Shown here: in pieces, positions 50,844-58,421 of the stretch | How the letters are laid out: each line of letters opens with the position of its first letter | How positions within the stretch are numbered: the stretch's first letter is position 1 | Source: Fimbriimonas ginsengisoli Gsoil 348 | GTDB lineage: Bacteria > Armatimonadota > Fimbriimonadia > Fimbriimonadales > Fimbriimonadaceae | Reading direction: 5' to 3' | Length of the DNA: 64,000 bases | Assembly: GCA_945881865.1 (NCBI GenBank) | Contig: CAMCVK010000005.1 | Location: 62,001 to 126,000 of the forward strand | Program-made: the position numbers and the translations under genes | The notes under the pieces: generated by a model | Seen by the model: the letters and a program-made list of their open reading frames with translations, nothing else | Told to the model about the DNA's origin: nothing | The model's database searches: none

Positions 50844-52093
50844 TCCACCACTTCTCCGGCGGGAACGGTAAACGTCTCTTGCTCGCGGAGCGCCCGCACT
50901 TGGTATTGGCCCGAGGTCAGTTCGTCCGAGCCCAATATGAGAGCAAAGGTGGCCCCGGATCCGTCCGCTTGCCGCATCTGCGACCGCAAACTCTTGCCGT
51001 CGACGTCGCTGAGAGCTCGCACCCCAGCCCGCCGCAGGTCGGAAGTGAGAAGCCGGACCGTGTCCCGCGCGTCCTTCCCGGCGCTGATGACGAACACATC
51101 TGGTCGCGGCGCCAACGGAGCAAAGCCTTCGGCCTCCAGGGCAATGAGAGCGCGTTCGATGCCTATTCCGACACCGACGCTCGGCGTCGGCAGCCCGCCC
51201 AGTTCGGCAAGGAGGTTGTCGTAGCGGCCACCGCCGCACAAGGAGCCCTGCGCGCCGAGGTGACGGCTTTGAATCTCAAAAACGGTCTCGGTGTAGTAAT
51301 CGAGGCCCCGCACGAGCGACGGATCGAGCCGGTAGGCAACCCCGACTTCGCCAAGAAACTGCCGGATGGAATCGAGCCGAGCCTTAGAAGCGTCCTCCAA
51401 GTAGTCCGTCAATGGCGGCATGGTCTGAAGTAGCGGCTGAATGGACTCTTCTTTCCAGTCCAGAATTCGTAGCGGGTTGCGGCGCGCGCGGTCTTGAACC
51501 TCGGTTTCTTGGTCCTTGAGCCACGGGGCAAGGTGATCCAAGATCACGGTCTCATACTTAGCGCGGCACTCGGCCCGACCGATAGAGTTCAACAGCACCA
51601 CGAGGTTGTTCAAACCTAGCTTCTCGTAGAACCGAACCGTGAATTCGATGACTTCCGCGTCGGCTTCGGGGCCAACGCCGCCGATCAACTCGATGCCGAA
51701 CTGATGCGCCTGCCGGAACCGGCCCTTCTGAATCGCGCCGTATCTAAAGAACGGTCCCCCGTAGGCGAGACGAAGCAAGGTGCTGGGCGGGCACAGGTTG
51801 TACTCGACGACGGCGCGCATGGCGGGCGCCGTCAGCTCCGGCCGCATCACGACGGTGCGTTCGCCTTTGTCCACAAAGTCGAACATCTCCTTCGTGACGA
51901 TGTCGCTAGTCTCACCCGACGTGCGGTCGATGATCTCGATTCGCTCCAGAATCGGCGTGCGGATTTCGCGGTAGCCGTAAAGCGATGCGTGATCCCAGAA
52001 AGCCCTCTCAAGAAACTGCCAGGCGTGGGTATCGGCGGGCAGCAGATCTTGCATGCCCGGCAACGGAAGCGTTTCTAGCTTCGGTCCCTTCAC
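50822..52093 (-). CDS. hisS: Histidyl-tRNA synthetase
   Basis: 423 residues of a class II synthetase. Motif 2 is in LLRLAYGGPFFRYGAIQKGRFRQAHQFGIELIG, the His-binding motif is LVRGLDYYTETVFE, and motif 3 is VGVGIGIERALIAL. The C-terminal anticodon-binding domain starts RPDVFVISAGKDA. The ATGA start overlaps guaB's end by 4 bases; it is coupled. Length is normal. Confidence 0.96.
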   Translation of the reverse strand: MKGPKLETLPLPGMQDLLPADTHAWQFLERAFWDHASLYGYREIRTPILERIEIIDRTSGETSDIVTKEMFDFVDKGERTVVMRPELTAPAMRAVVEYNLCPPSTLLRLAYGGPFFRYGAIQKGRFRQAHQFGIELIGGVGPEADAEVIEFTVRFYEKLGLNNLVVLLNSIGRAECRAKYETVILDHLAPWLKDQETEVQDRARRNPLRILDWKEESIQPLLQTMPPLTDYLEDASKARLDSIRQFLGEVGVAYRLDPSLVRGLDYYTETVFEIQSRHLGAQGSLCGGGRYDNLLAELGGLPTPSVGVGIGIERALIALEAEGFAPLAPRPDVFVISAGKDARDTVRLLTSDLRRAGVRALSDVDGKSLRSQMRQADGSGATFALILGSDELTSGQYQVRALREQETFTVPAGEVVEWISARR

Positions 52094-53568
52094 TCAGATT
52101 CTCCGCCGGAGTACGGCGATGAGTAGTTTGGCGGCTCTTTCGTAATCTGGACGTCGTGCGGGTGACTCTCGCGCAGGGCCGCGTTCGTAATCTTTAGGAA
52201 CTCAGCTTTCTCGCGCAAGTCAGCGAGGCTCTCCGCGCCGATATAGCCCATTCCCGACCGGAGCCCGCCCAGCAACTGGGCCATGGTGTCGGCGAGAGAT
52301 CCCTTAAACGGAACCCGACCTTCGACGCCTTCCGGCACGATCGTTCCGCCGGCAGCTTTCTCCTGCATGTACCGGTCGCTTGAACCTTGGCGCATGGCAC
52401 CCACACTGCCCATTCCGCGATACACCTTGTAGGCGCGGTTTCGATAAATCTCGATTTCGCCCGGGCTTTCTTCCGTTCCGGCAAACATGTTGCCCATCAT
52501 GACCGAGCCCGCTCCCGCAGCAAGGCATTTCACCACGTCGCCGCTGGAGCGGATTCCGCCGTCGGCGATCGTCGGGATGCCAAGCTCATTCGCCTGCTCG
52601 CTACAATCCATAACGGCGGTGAACTGGGGCACGCCGACTCCGGCGACCACCCGGGTCGTGCAGATCGAACCGGCACCAATGCCGAGCCGCAAGCCATCCG
52701 CCCCGGCCTCGAACAACGCGCGAACGCCTTCCTTGGTGGCCACGTTCCCCGCGATGACGCGAAGGTCGGGCAGCTTTTCCTTGAGCATGCGAAGGCAGCT
52801 GAGCACGCCCTTCGAATGGCCGTGGGCGGCATCGATGACAATGAAGTCCACGCCGGCTTCTTGCAGGGCTTTCGCCCGCTCGTACGGCGAGCGCAGCGCA
52901 CCGATGGCCGCGCCCACCACGAGGCGGCCCTTGCCGTCCTTGGTTGCATGCGGGTGGCGTTGCACCTTCAAAATGTCCTTGATCGTGATGAGGCCGCGTA
53001 GTTTTCCGTCGCCATCGACGATCGGAAGCTTCTCGATGCGGTGCTGGGCCAGCATCTCTTGGGCCGCTTTAAGGTCGGTTCCCACCGGCGCGGTGATCAG
53101 GTTCGCGCTCGTCATGCGCGTAGAAATCTCTTTCGTGTAGTCGGTTTCGAACCGGATGTCGCGGTTCGTGAGGATTCCGACGAGCGTTCCCTCGGCATCA
53201 ACGATGGGGACGCCGGAAATGTGGAACCGCTCCATCAGATTCACGGCGTCCTGGATGGATTCGTGCGGACCCAATTTGAACGGCTTGGTGATCACTCCGC
53301 TCTCCGATCGCTTCACGCGGTCGATTTGCTCGGCCTGCTGATCGATCGTCAGATTGCGGTGAACCACCCCGACGCCGCCTTCCCGCGCGATCGCAATCGC
53401 GAGGCGGGCGTCCGTTACCGTATCCATCGGCGCCGACACGATGGGGACTTTGAGGGTAATTCCGGGCAAAAATGGCGTGGAGGTGTCAACCTCGCTTGGG
53501 AGCACTTGAGTTTCTTTTGGGATTAATAAGACGTCGTCAAAACTGAGACCTTCACGAAAAGCCGCCAT
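52090..53568 (-). CDS. guaB: IMP dehydrogenase
   Basis: 492 residues. The TIM barrel contains the catalytic Cys in GAGSICTTRVVAGVGVPQ, and two CBS domains are inserted at about residues 95-205 (SGVPIVDAEGTLVGILTNRDIRFE; LPIVDGDGKLRGLITIKDI). The flap RYMQ (SSDRYMQEKA) is present. It oxidises IMP to XMP for GTP synthesis. AAGGAGG precedes ATG 53568. hisS follows with a 4-base overlap. Confidence 0.97.
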   Translation of the reverse strand: MAAFREGLSFDDVLLIPKETQVLPSEVDTSTPFLPGITLKVPIVSAPMDTVTDARLAIAIAREGGVGVVHRNLTIDQQAEQIDRVKRSESGVITKPFKLGPHESIQDAVNLMERFHISGVPIVDAEGTLVGILTNRDIRFETDYTKEISTRMTSANLITAPVGTDLKAAQEMLAQHRIEKLPIVDGDGKLRGLITIKDILKVQRHPHATKDGKGRLVVGAAIGALRSPYERAKALQEAGVDFIVIDAAHGHSKGVLSCLRMLKEKLPDLRVIAGNVATKEGVRALFEAGADGLRLGIGAGSICTTRVVAGVGVPQFTAVMDCSEQANELGIPTIADGGIRSSGDVVKCLAAGAGSVMMGNMFAGTEESPGEIEIYRNRAYKVYRGMGSVGAMRQGSSDRYMQEKAAGGTIVPEGVEGRVPFKGSLADTMAQLLGGLRSGMGYIGAESLADLREKAEFLKITNAALRESHPHDVQITKEPPNYSSPYSGGESE

Positions 53569-53594
53569 TTCGGCCTCCTTTTGCTTTTCATTTG

Positions 53595-53624
53595 AGTATG
53601 GCGTAGGTTCAAACGGCGACGCAA
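53595..53624 (-). promoter_or_regulatory. Possible guaB promoter
   Basis: On the minus strand TTGCGT (53619-53624) lies 18 bases before CATACT (53595-53600). The leader to the guaB ATG would be about 20 bases and contains its Shine-Dalgarno sequence. Confidence 0.35.
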
Positions 53625-53700
53625 CCGGCCCAGAGGTCGTTCGGGCTGCGACAAAGCATCACAGTCGGTAAAAGTGTGACCCTGAATTCATGATTCGCCG

Positions 53701-55917
53701 GTGCGCATCCGGGGCAACGGAGCCTACACTAATTCCCAGGTGACTTTCTTTAAGAACAGCCTGCGACACGGTCCGGCAAGAACGCTCACGGGAATGTACA
53801 TCCTGGCGTTGAGCTTGCTGGGCTTATGCGCCGTCGCGAACCAGCTGGTCATCCAAATAAAGATTAACGAGCACAGTGGCATGTCCAGCCTAATCAACGT
53901 GGCCGGTGGACAACGTACTCTCAGCCAGCGCATCTGCAAAAGCGCCCTCCTTATTCAAACGGCAACCGAAGATTCCAGCCGACGCACAGAAGTTGCCGAG
54001 CTTGAAAAATCGATAGCCCAGCTTCAGGCCCAAAACTTTGCTTTGGTCACCGGCGACCCGGGCAGTGGCATCCCGCCCTTGCGCATCCCCAGCGCCCTCG
54101 CCAAATATGAGGCGAGCCAAACGCACCTGCGCGAAATCCTTCGCGGTGCATCCGGCATTTTGGCGACCCGCGGGCAAGGATCTGATACCGCCGACAACGT
54201 ACGGCTGATTCTTCAACATGAGAAAGGATTTCTGGAAGAGACCGAGCAAACCGTTCGCCTGATTCAGGAGGAGGCCGACGCCCAGCTGGTCCAGCTGAAA
54301 ATTCTGGAGCTTTCGATCGGAGCGTTTACGATTCTTTTGCTGATCCTGGAAGCCGCCCTCGTTTTCCGCCCGCTGGCGCAAAAAATTGACGAGCAGTTCG
54401 GCTCTTTGGAGCGCGCATCCGCCGCCGCGCGCGAATCACAAGCGATCGCCGAAGCAGCCGTTAAAGCCAAGTCCGAGTTCTTAGCGAACATGAGTCACGA
54501 GCTGCGCACCCCGCTCAACGGCATTATCGGCATGGCCTCCCTGCTGAGCACGAACAACAGCCCGAGCGAAACCAAAACCCGGTCTGAGATCATTGGACGG
54601 TCGGCAAATTCGTTGCTCATCATCCTCAACGACATTCTGGATTTCTCGAAGTTCGAAGCCGGCGTGGTCGAGCTGGAGAAGATTCCGTTCGAGCCACGCC
54701 TCATTCTTGGCGACGTTTGCAGCGTGATGGAGCCAATTCTGATGAAGAAGGGGGTTGCCATCGCGTGTTCGGCGGACGCTACCGTCCCCGACCAAGTGAT
54801 TGGCGACCCGACCCGGTTCCGCCAGATCCTCAATAACATCATCGGCAATGCGGCAAAGTTCACCGAAGTTGGCCGCATTGACGTCCTTGCCTCCTTTCGC
54901 GATGGGATGCTGACCGTCGAGTGCCGAGATACCGGAATTGGCATGACCCCCGAAACGGTTGCGAAGTTGTTTAATAAATTCGCCCAAGGCGACGCCTCGG
55001 TGGCGAGGAAATACGGCGGCACCGGTCTTGGACTTTCGATCTCGAAATTCCTTGCGGAAGCGATGGGTGGCGGCATCGAGGTTGCCAGTGTTCACGGCCA
55101 AGGGTCGACCTTCACGATCACGATTCCGTACGAAGAAACCGCCAACGAATCTTCGGCCGGGCGGCGGCTAACCGGCGAAGTCGTGCTCTGCGTTGATTCA
55201 AACCTGACCAACCTGACCGTGCTCATGAACTACGTCGAGGAGTTCGGCGGCGTCGCGCTTGGGGCCACGTCGCCAGACGAGGCGATGGAGTATGTGCTGA
55301 ATGCGGAGCAACGCATCGATATCGTTGCGGTGGACATGGACCTTCCGGCGCAGGACGGAATCCAATTGACCCAGCGGATCCTTCGCTATCGTCCACTGCC
55401 GGCGTTGCTCGTGACGTCCGTCATCATGAACAAGCCGGCCGATACGGCGGCGAAGCGAATTTTCGATTCGGTGATCTTAAAGCCAGTGCGTAGGGCTGCG
55501 TTCGAGACCGCGCTCATGCACTCCATCTCGAAGGTTGCTTCCTTGCCAACTCGGCCCTTGCGCGTGCTTTCGGTGGACGACAACAAGGTGAACCGGCTCG
55601 TTGTGCAGGGCTTTCTTCGCCCCACCGGCTGGCAAGTTGACGATGCCGTGAACGGCCTCGATGCCATTTCCATGGCCGAGACCGGCGCTTACGACGTGAT
55701 TTTGATGGACTGGCAACTGCCCGACGTGGACGGAATCGAAGCCACCCGGCGGATTCGCACATTTGCCGCCAACAAACTACGGATCATCGGCCTAACGGCA
55801 AATGCGACGCCGGACGTGATTAAGCGCGGCACGGAAGCGGGCATGAACATGGTTCTGCAAAAACCGGTGTCCGCCGACCAACTTCGGCAAGAGATCATCG
55901 CGCAAACTTCACGTTGA
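53701..55917 (+). CDS. Hybrid sensor histidine kinase with PilJ-like sensor and two receivers
   Basis: 738 residues. Two transmembrane helices (about 30-52 and 204-223) flank a periplasmic helical sensor whose start, GGQRTLSQRICKSALLIQ, is typical of PilJ/NarX-like type IV pilus methyl-accepting N-terminal domains. HisKA has the phosphate-accepting H266 in SHELRTPLNG; HATPase_c follows (NIIGNAAKF, DTGIGM, GTGLGLSI). Two REC domains come next: the first lacks the acidic pair (CVDSN) though AVDMDLP is kept, and the second is complete (VLSVDDNKVNR, ILMDWQLPD, LQKPVS). GTG 53701 is one start; GTG 53740, with TACACT 9 bases upstream, is as likely. TGATG joins it to the reductase gene. Confidence 0.9.
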   Translation: MRIRGNGAYTNSQVTFFKNSLRHGPARTLTGMYILALSLLGLCAVANQLVIQIKINEHSGMSSLINVAGGQRTLSQRICKSALLIQTATEDSSRRTEVAELEKSIAQLQAQNFALVTGDPGSGIPPLRIPSALAKYEASQTHLREILRGASGILATRGQGSDTADNVRLILQHEKGFLEETEQTVRLIQEEADAQLVQLKILELSIGAFTILLLILEAALVFRPLAQKIDEQFGSLERASAAARESQAIAEAAVKAKSEFLANMSHELRTPLNGIIGMASLLSTNNSPSETKTRSEIIGRSANSLLIILNDILDFSKFEAGVVELEKIPFEPRLILGDVCSVMEPILMKKGVAIACSADATVPDQVIGDPTRFRQILNNIIGNAAKFTEVGRIDVLASFRDGMLTVECRDTGIGMTPETVAKLFNKFAQGDASVARKYGGTGLGLSISKFLAEAMGGGIEVASVHGQGSTFTITIPYEETANESSAGRRLTGEVVLCVDSNLTNLTVLMNYVEEFGGVALGATSPDEAMEYVLNAEQRIDIVAVDMDLPAQDGIQLTQRILRYRPLPALLVTSVIMNKPADTAAKRIFDSVILKPVRRAAFETALMHSISKVASLPTRPLRVLSVDDNKVNRLVVQGFLRPTGWQVDDAVNGLDAISMAETGAYDVILMDWQLPDVDGIEATRRIRTFAANKLRIIGLTANATPDVIKRGTEAGMNMVLQKPVSADQLRQEIIAQTSR

Positions 55918-56915
55918 TGGAATACCGTTCGCTCGGAAAAACTGGCCTTCAGGTATCGGTTGCCTGTTACGGCACCATGACGTTTGGTTGGGCCCCCGAT
56001 GATTGGGGATCTTACGAAGAGGACTCGCTTCGGCTCACGGACGTGGCGTTTGAGCTCGGCATCAACTTTTTTGACACCGCCGACGTCTACGCCCGCGGCG
56101 TTAGCGAAACGATTCTCGGCAAGGCGCTGGCCGGCCGAAGGGAGCGCATCGTGCTTGCCACAAAGTGCCACGGCAAGATGGACGATAACGACCCGAACGC
56201 TTCCGGCAACTCGTACCGGCACGTCATCGAAGCCTGCGAGGCGTCGTTGCGGCGGCTGGACACCGATTACATCGACCTCTATCAGATTCATCGGCCGCAA
56301 CCGTCGGTGCCCATCGACGAGACGTTGCGTGCCCTCGACCACTTGCAACGCGCGGGCAAGATTCGATATGCCGGCTGCTCGACGTTTGCCGCATGGCAGG
56401 CCTGCGAAGCCCATTACGCGGCAAAGGAAATGGGTGCGGCCGGGTTTGTGTGTGAGCAACCGCCCTACAACCTACTCGACCGACGCATCGAGCGCGAACT
56501 CCTTCCCTTTTGCCGAACCTACGAGTACGGCGTCATTCCGTGGTCGCCGCTGGCGGGCGGCATGCTGAGCGGCAAGTATTTGGACGGCGCGGAGGACGGC
56601 CGATACAGCAAGAGCGATCCGGGCGGACGGTTGGCCCAGGTGCCGATCGAGCAGCTAAAGCAGCTCCGGGAACTTGCCCAGCAAAACGACCTCACTCTAC
56701 CGACGCTCGCGCTGGCTTGGGTTGCGGGTCAACCAGGCATCACGAGTCCGATCATTGGAGCGCGGAGCGAGGCGCAACTGAGGGAATCGACGGCGGCCGT
56801 GCAAACGAAGCTCTCAGCGGAAGTGATGGAGGCAGTCGACGCCATTTTTGCGCCCGGCACCCACCACGTAAACTATTACGCAGCGAACTTCGGGCCGAAC
56901 GCTCGACCACGGTAA
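55917..56915 (+). CDS. Aldo/keto reductase
   Basis: 332 residues, an AKR of the YajO/Tas-like type. The catalytic tetrad can be assigned as D in NFFDTADVYARG, Y of the same motif, K in VLATKCHGK and H in YQIHRPQ. The NADPH phosphate site is in SPIIGARSEAQL. It reduces carbonyls with NADPH; the natural substrate is unknown. The ATG overlaps the kinase stop by one base, so the two are coupled, although an AKR beside a sensor kinase has no obvious link. Confidence 0.9.
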   Translation: MEYRSLGKTGLQVSVACYGTMTFGWAPDDWGSYEEDSLRLTDVAFELGINFFDTADVYARGVSETILGKALAGRRERIVLATKCHGKMDDNDPNASGNSYRHVIEACEASLRRLDTDYIDLYQIHRPQPSVPIDETLRALDHLQRAGKIRYAGCSTFAAWQACEAHYAAKEMGAAGFVCEQPPYNLLDRRIERELLPFCRTYEYGVIPWSPLAGGMLSGKYLDGAEDGRYSKSDPGGRLAQVPIEQLKQLRELAQQNDLTLPTLALAWVAGQPGITSPIIGARSEAQLRESTAAVQTKLSAEVMEAVDAIFAPGTHHVNYYAANFGPNARPR

Positions 56916-56961
56916 CGCAGTGATCTCTGGCCCGCCTGCGGGCCAGAGTCCAAACTCGACA

Positions 56962-57264
56962 TCAGTAGCTGTCGGGCTGCTCTCGCGTAACGCGTGCGAG
57001 TTCAACGAAGTGCTTTTCTGCCTTGGCGGCGTCGTTGTCGTGGAACTTCAGGAACGGAGCCTTCTCATCTTCGGTGAGGCTCGACCACATCTCTTTCTTT
57101 TTCGCGATGTCCGTCATCGACGGCAGGAGCGCCATCTTTTCGGGGCTATCGCTCGTTTTCTCAACCTTTACGTTCGCGTCAACTTTCGTATTGACGTCTT
57201 TATTCGCTTCGCAACCGACGAGAAGAAGGGAGAGAGCGACGAGGGAGATCAGTAAATTTTTCAT
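56962..57264 (-). CDS. Small lipoprotein with HMG-box-like helices
   Basis: 100 residues. MKNLLISLVALSLLLVGC is a type II signal with lipobox L-V-G-C; Cys18 would be lipidated. The mature part is charged, and its second half (KKKEMWSSLTEDEKAPF, then LKFHDNDAAKAEKHFVELA) resembles helices 2 and 3 of an HMG box, probably by chance or convergence since the protein should sit in the periplasm. ATG 57264 is the only sensible start. The function is unknown. Confidence 0.68.
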   Translation of the reverse strand: MKNLLISLVALSLLLVGCEANKDVNTKVDANVKVEKTSDSPEKMALLPSMTDIAKKKEMWSSLTEDEKAPFLKFHDNDAAKAEKHFVELARVTREQPDSY

Positions 57265-57279
57265 GGGATACAAAGTTTT

Positions 57280-57307
57280 GGGTGCCAAACCTTGCGGTCT
57301 GGCACCC
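57280..57307. repeat. Inverted repeat between lipoprotein and pseudopilin genes
   Basis: GGGTGCCA (57280-57287) pairs with TGGCACCC (57300-57307), with a further ACC/GGT inside. It lies 20 bases after the pseudopilin stop on the minus strand. No T-tract follows on either strand, so it may act as an mRNA 3' end protector or a weak terminator. Confidence 0.5.
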
Positions 57308-57327
57308 ATGGTTAAGCGGCGGGCCGC

Positions 57328-58338
57328 TTAGAGCTGGACCGGGTTACCGGTGATCGGGTCGAGGAGCGGCTGGTTAGCTGCGGTGTACATCTCTGCACCC
57401 CACATATACTTGCTGGCGCTGACGGTGGCGTTGAACTTGGCGTACTTAGCCGAGCCGTCTGCCATACCGTAGTTGTCGCCCTCGTTCCATCGGTTAGCCG
57501 AGTGGTAGGAGATGAGCGGGTACGTACCGGCCGGGTTCGACTTGCAGGATGCGAACACGTTTCGGACCTGGCCGAAGTTGAGAGCCCAGAGCGGGGTGGT
57601 TGCCGCGTCGGTGTTCTCGCCAAGGTACTGCTGGGTGTTCTCCGCGTTTCGCGTCGCAGCGTTCGTCGAACGGTGCGAAGAGTTGCGGATACCCGTGCCG
57701 AGCGACTGGCCGTTCAAGCACTCAAGGTTGTCGGTAAGACCGGCAATCATGATCGTGCCCGAAACGTTCGGGAGAACGGTCTGGCTGATAACGCGGACGC
57801 CAGCGTTGAGGTCGTTGATGTTTCGTGCTCGCGGCATCACGGCGCTGTTGACCGTGTAGGAAAGTCGCGGAACCTGGTTGTCGATGATGAAGCCGCCGAG
57901 GCTCGGTGCGCCGACCGGGGTGTTACCGGAGACCGGGCATCGGTCTGCCTGCTGGCCGCCCGGGAAACCCTTGCCGCTGTTGTTGTTAGCGGAAGCGAAG
58001 CACGTCGGACCGTGGCCGCGAAGCGTGTCGCCAGGGCTGACGAACATGTCTACGTTCTTAACGTACGGCTGAACGAGACCGGACCAGTGCTCGTATCCGC
58101 CAACCGTGCCGCCGAGGGCCGGGCTGAATGCGCGGTGGAAGTAAGCCGAAGGGAGAACGTCGTCGGTGTCGCCCGAGTAGAGCAGGATGCCGAGGCTAAG
58201 CTGCTTGACGTTGGAGAGGTCCTGCGTCTTCTTAGCGGCAGCCTTCGCCTGAGCGAAAACCGGGAAAAGGATTGCGGCCAAAATCGCAATGATTGCGATG
58301 ACCACCAAAAGTTCGATGAGAGTAAATGCCTTCTTCAT
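57328..58338 (-). CDS. Prepilin-type N-terminal cleavage/methylation protein
   Basis: 336 residues. [20 protein letters not shown] is the peptidase/methylase site and helix; the following [22 protein letters not shown] is nearly the same as in the protein at 43998. The C-terminal domain has NNNSGKGFPGGQQAD-type loops, several Cys, and ends with NYGMADGSAKYAKF. GAGGAAC 8 bases before ATG 58338 is the Shine-Dalgarno sequence. It is probably a major or minor pseudopilin. Two copies of TTAACA (58380-58400) lie upstream and may belong to its promoter. Confidence 0.92.
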   Translation of the reverse strand: MKKAFTLIELLVVIAIIAILAAILFPVFAQAKAAAKKTQDLSNVKQLSLGILLYSGDTDDVLPSAYFHRAFSPALGGTVGGYEHWSGLVQPYVKNVDMFVSPGDTLRGHGPTCFASANNNSGKGFPGGQQADRCPVSGNTPVGAPSLGGFIIDNQVPRLSYTVNSAVMPRARNINDLNAGVRVISQTVLPNVSGTIMIAGLTDNLECLNGQSLGTGIRNSSHRSTNAATRNAENTQQYLGENTDAATTPLWALNFGQVRNVFASCKSNPAGTYPLISYHSANRWNEGDNYGMADGSAKYAKFNATVSASKYMWGAEMYTAANQPLLDPITGNPVQL

Positions 58339-58421
58339 GGTTGCGTTCCTCACGCATCACAAGCATGGAATGTTTTTGTTAAGAGCGTGTTAACTTTTCC
58401 ATAATCCCGGTACCGCTTTTA

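Noticed and set aside
50844-51239. Upstream extension of the barrel gene
   Set aside because: Lies wholly within hisS in another frame; the signal peptide starts at 50843.
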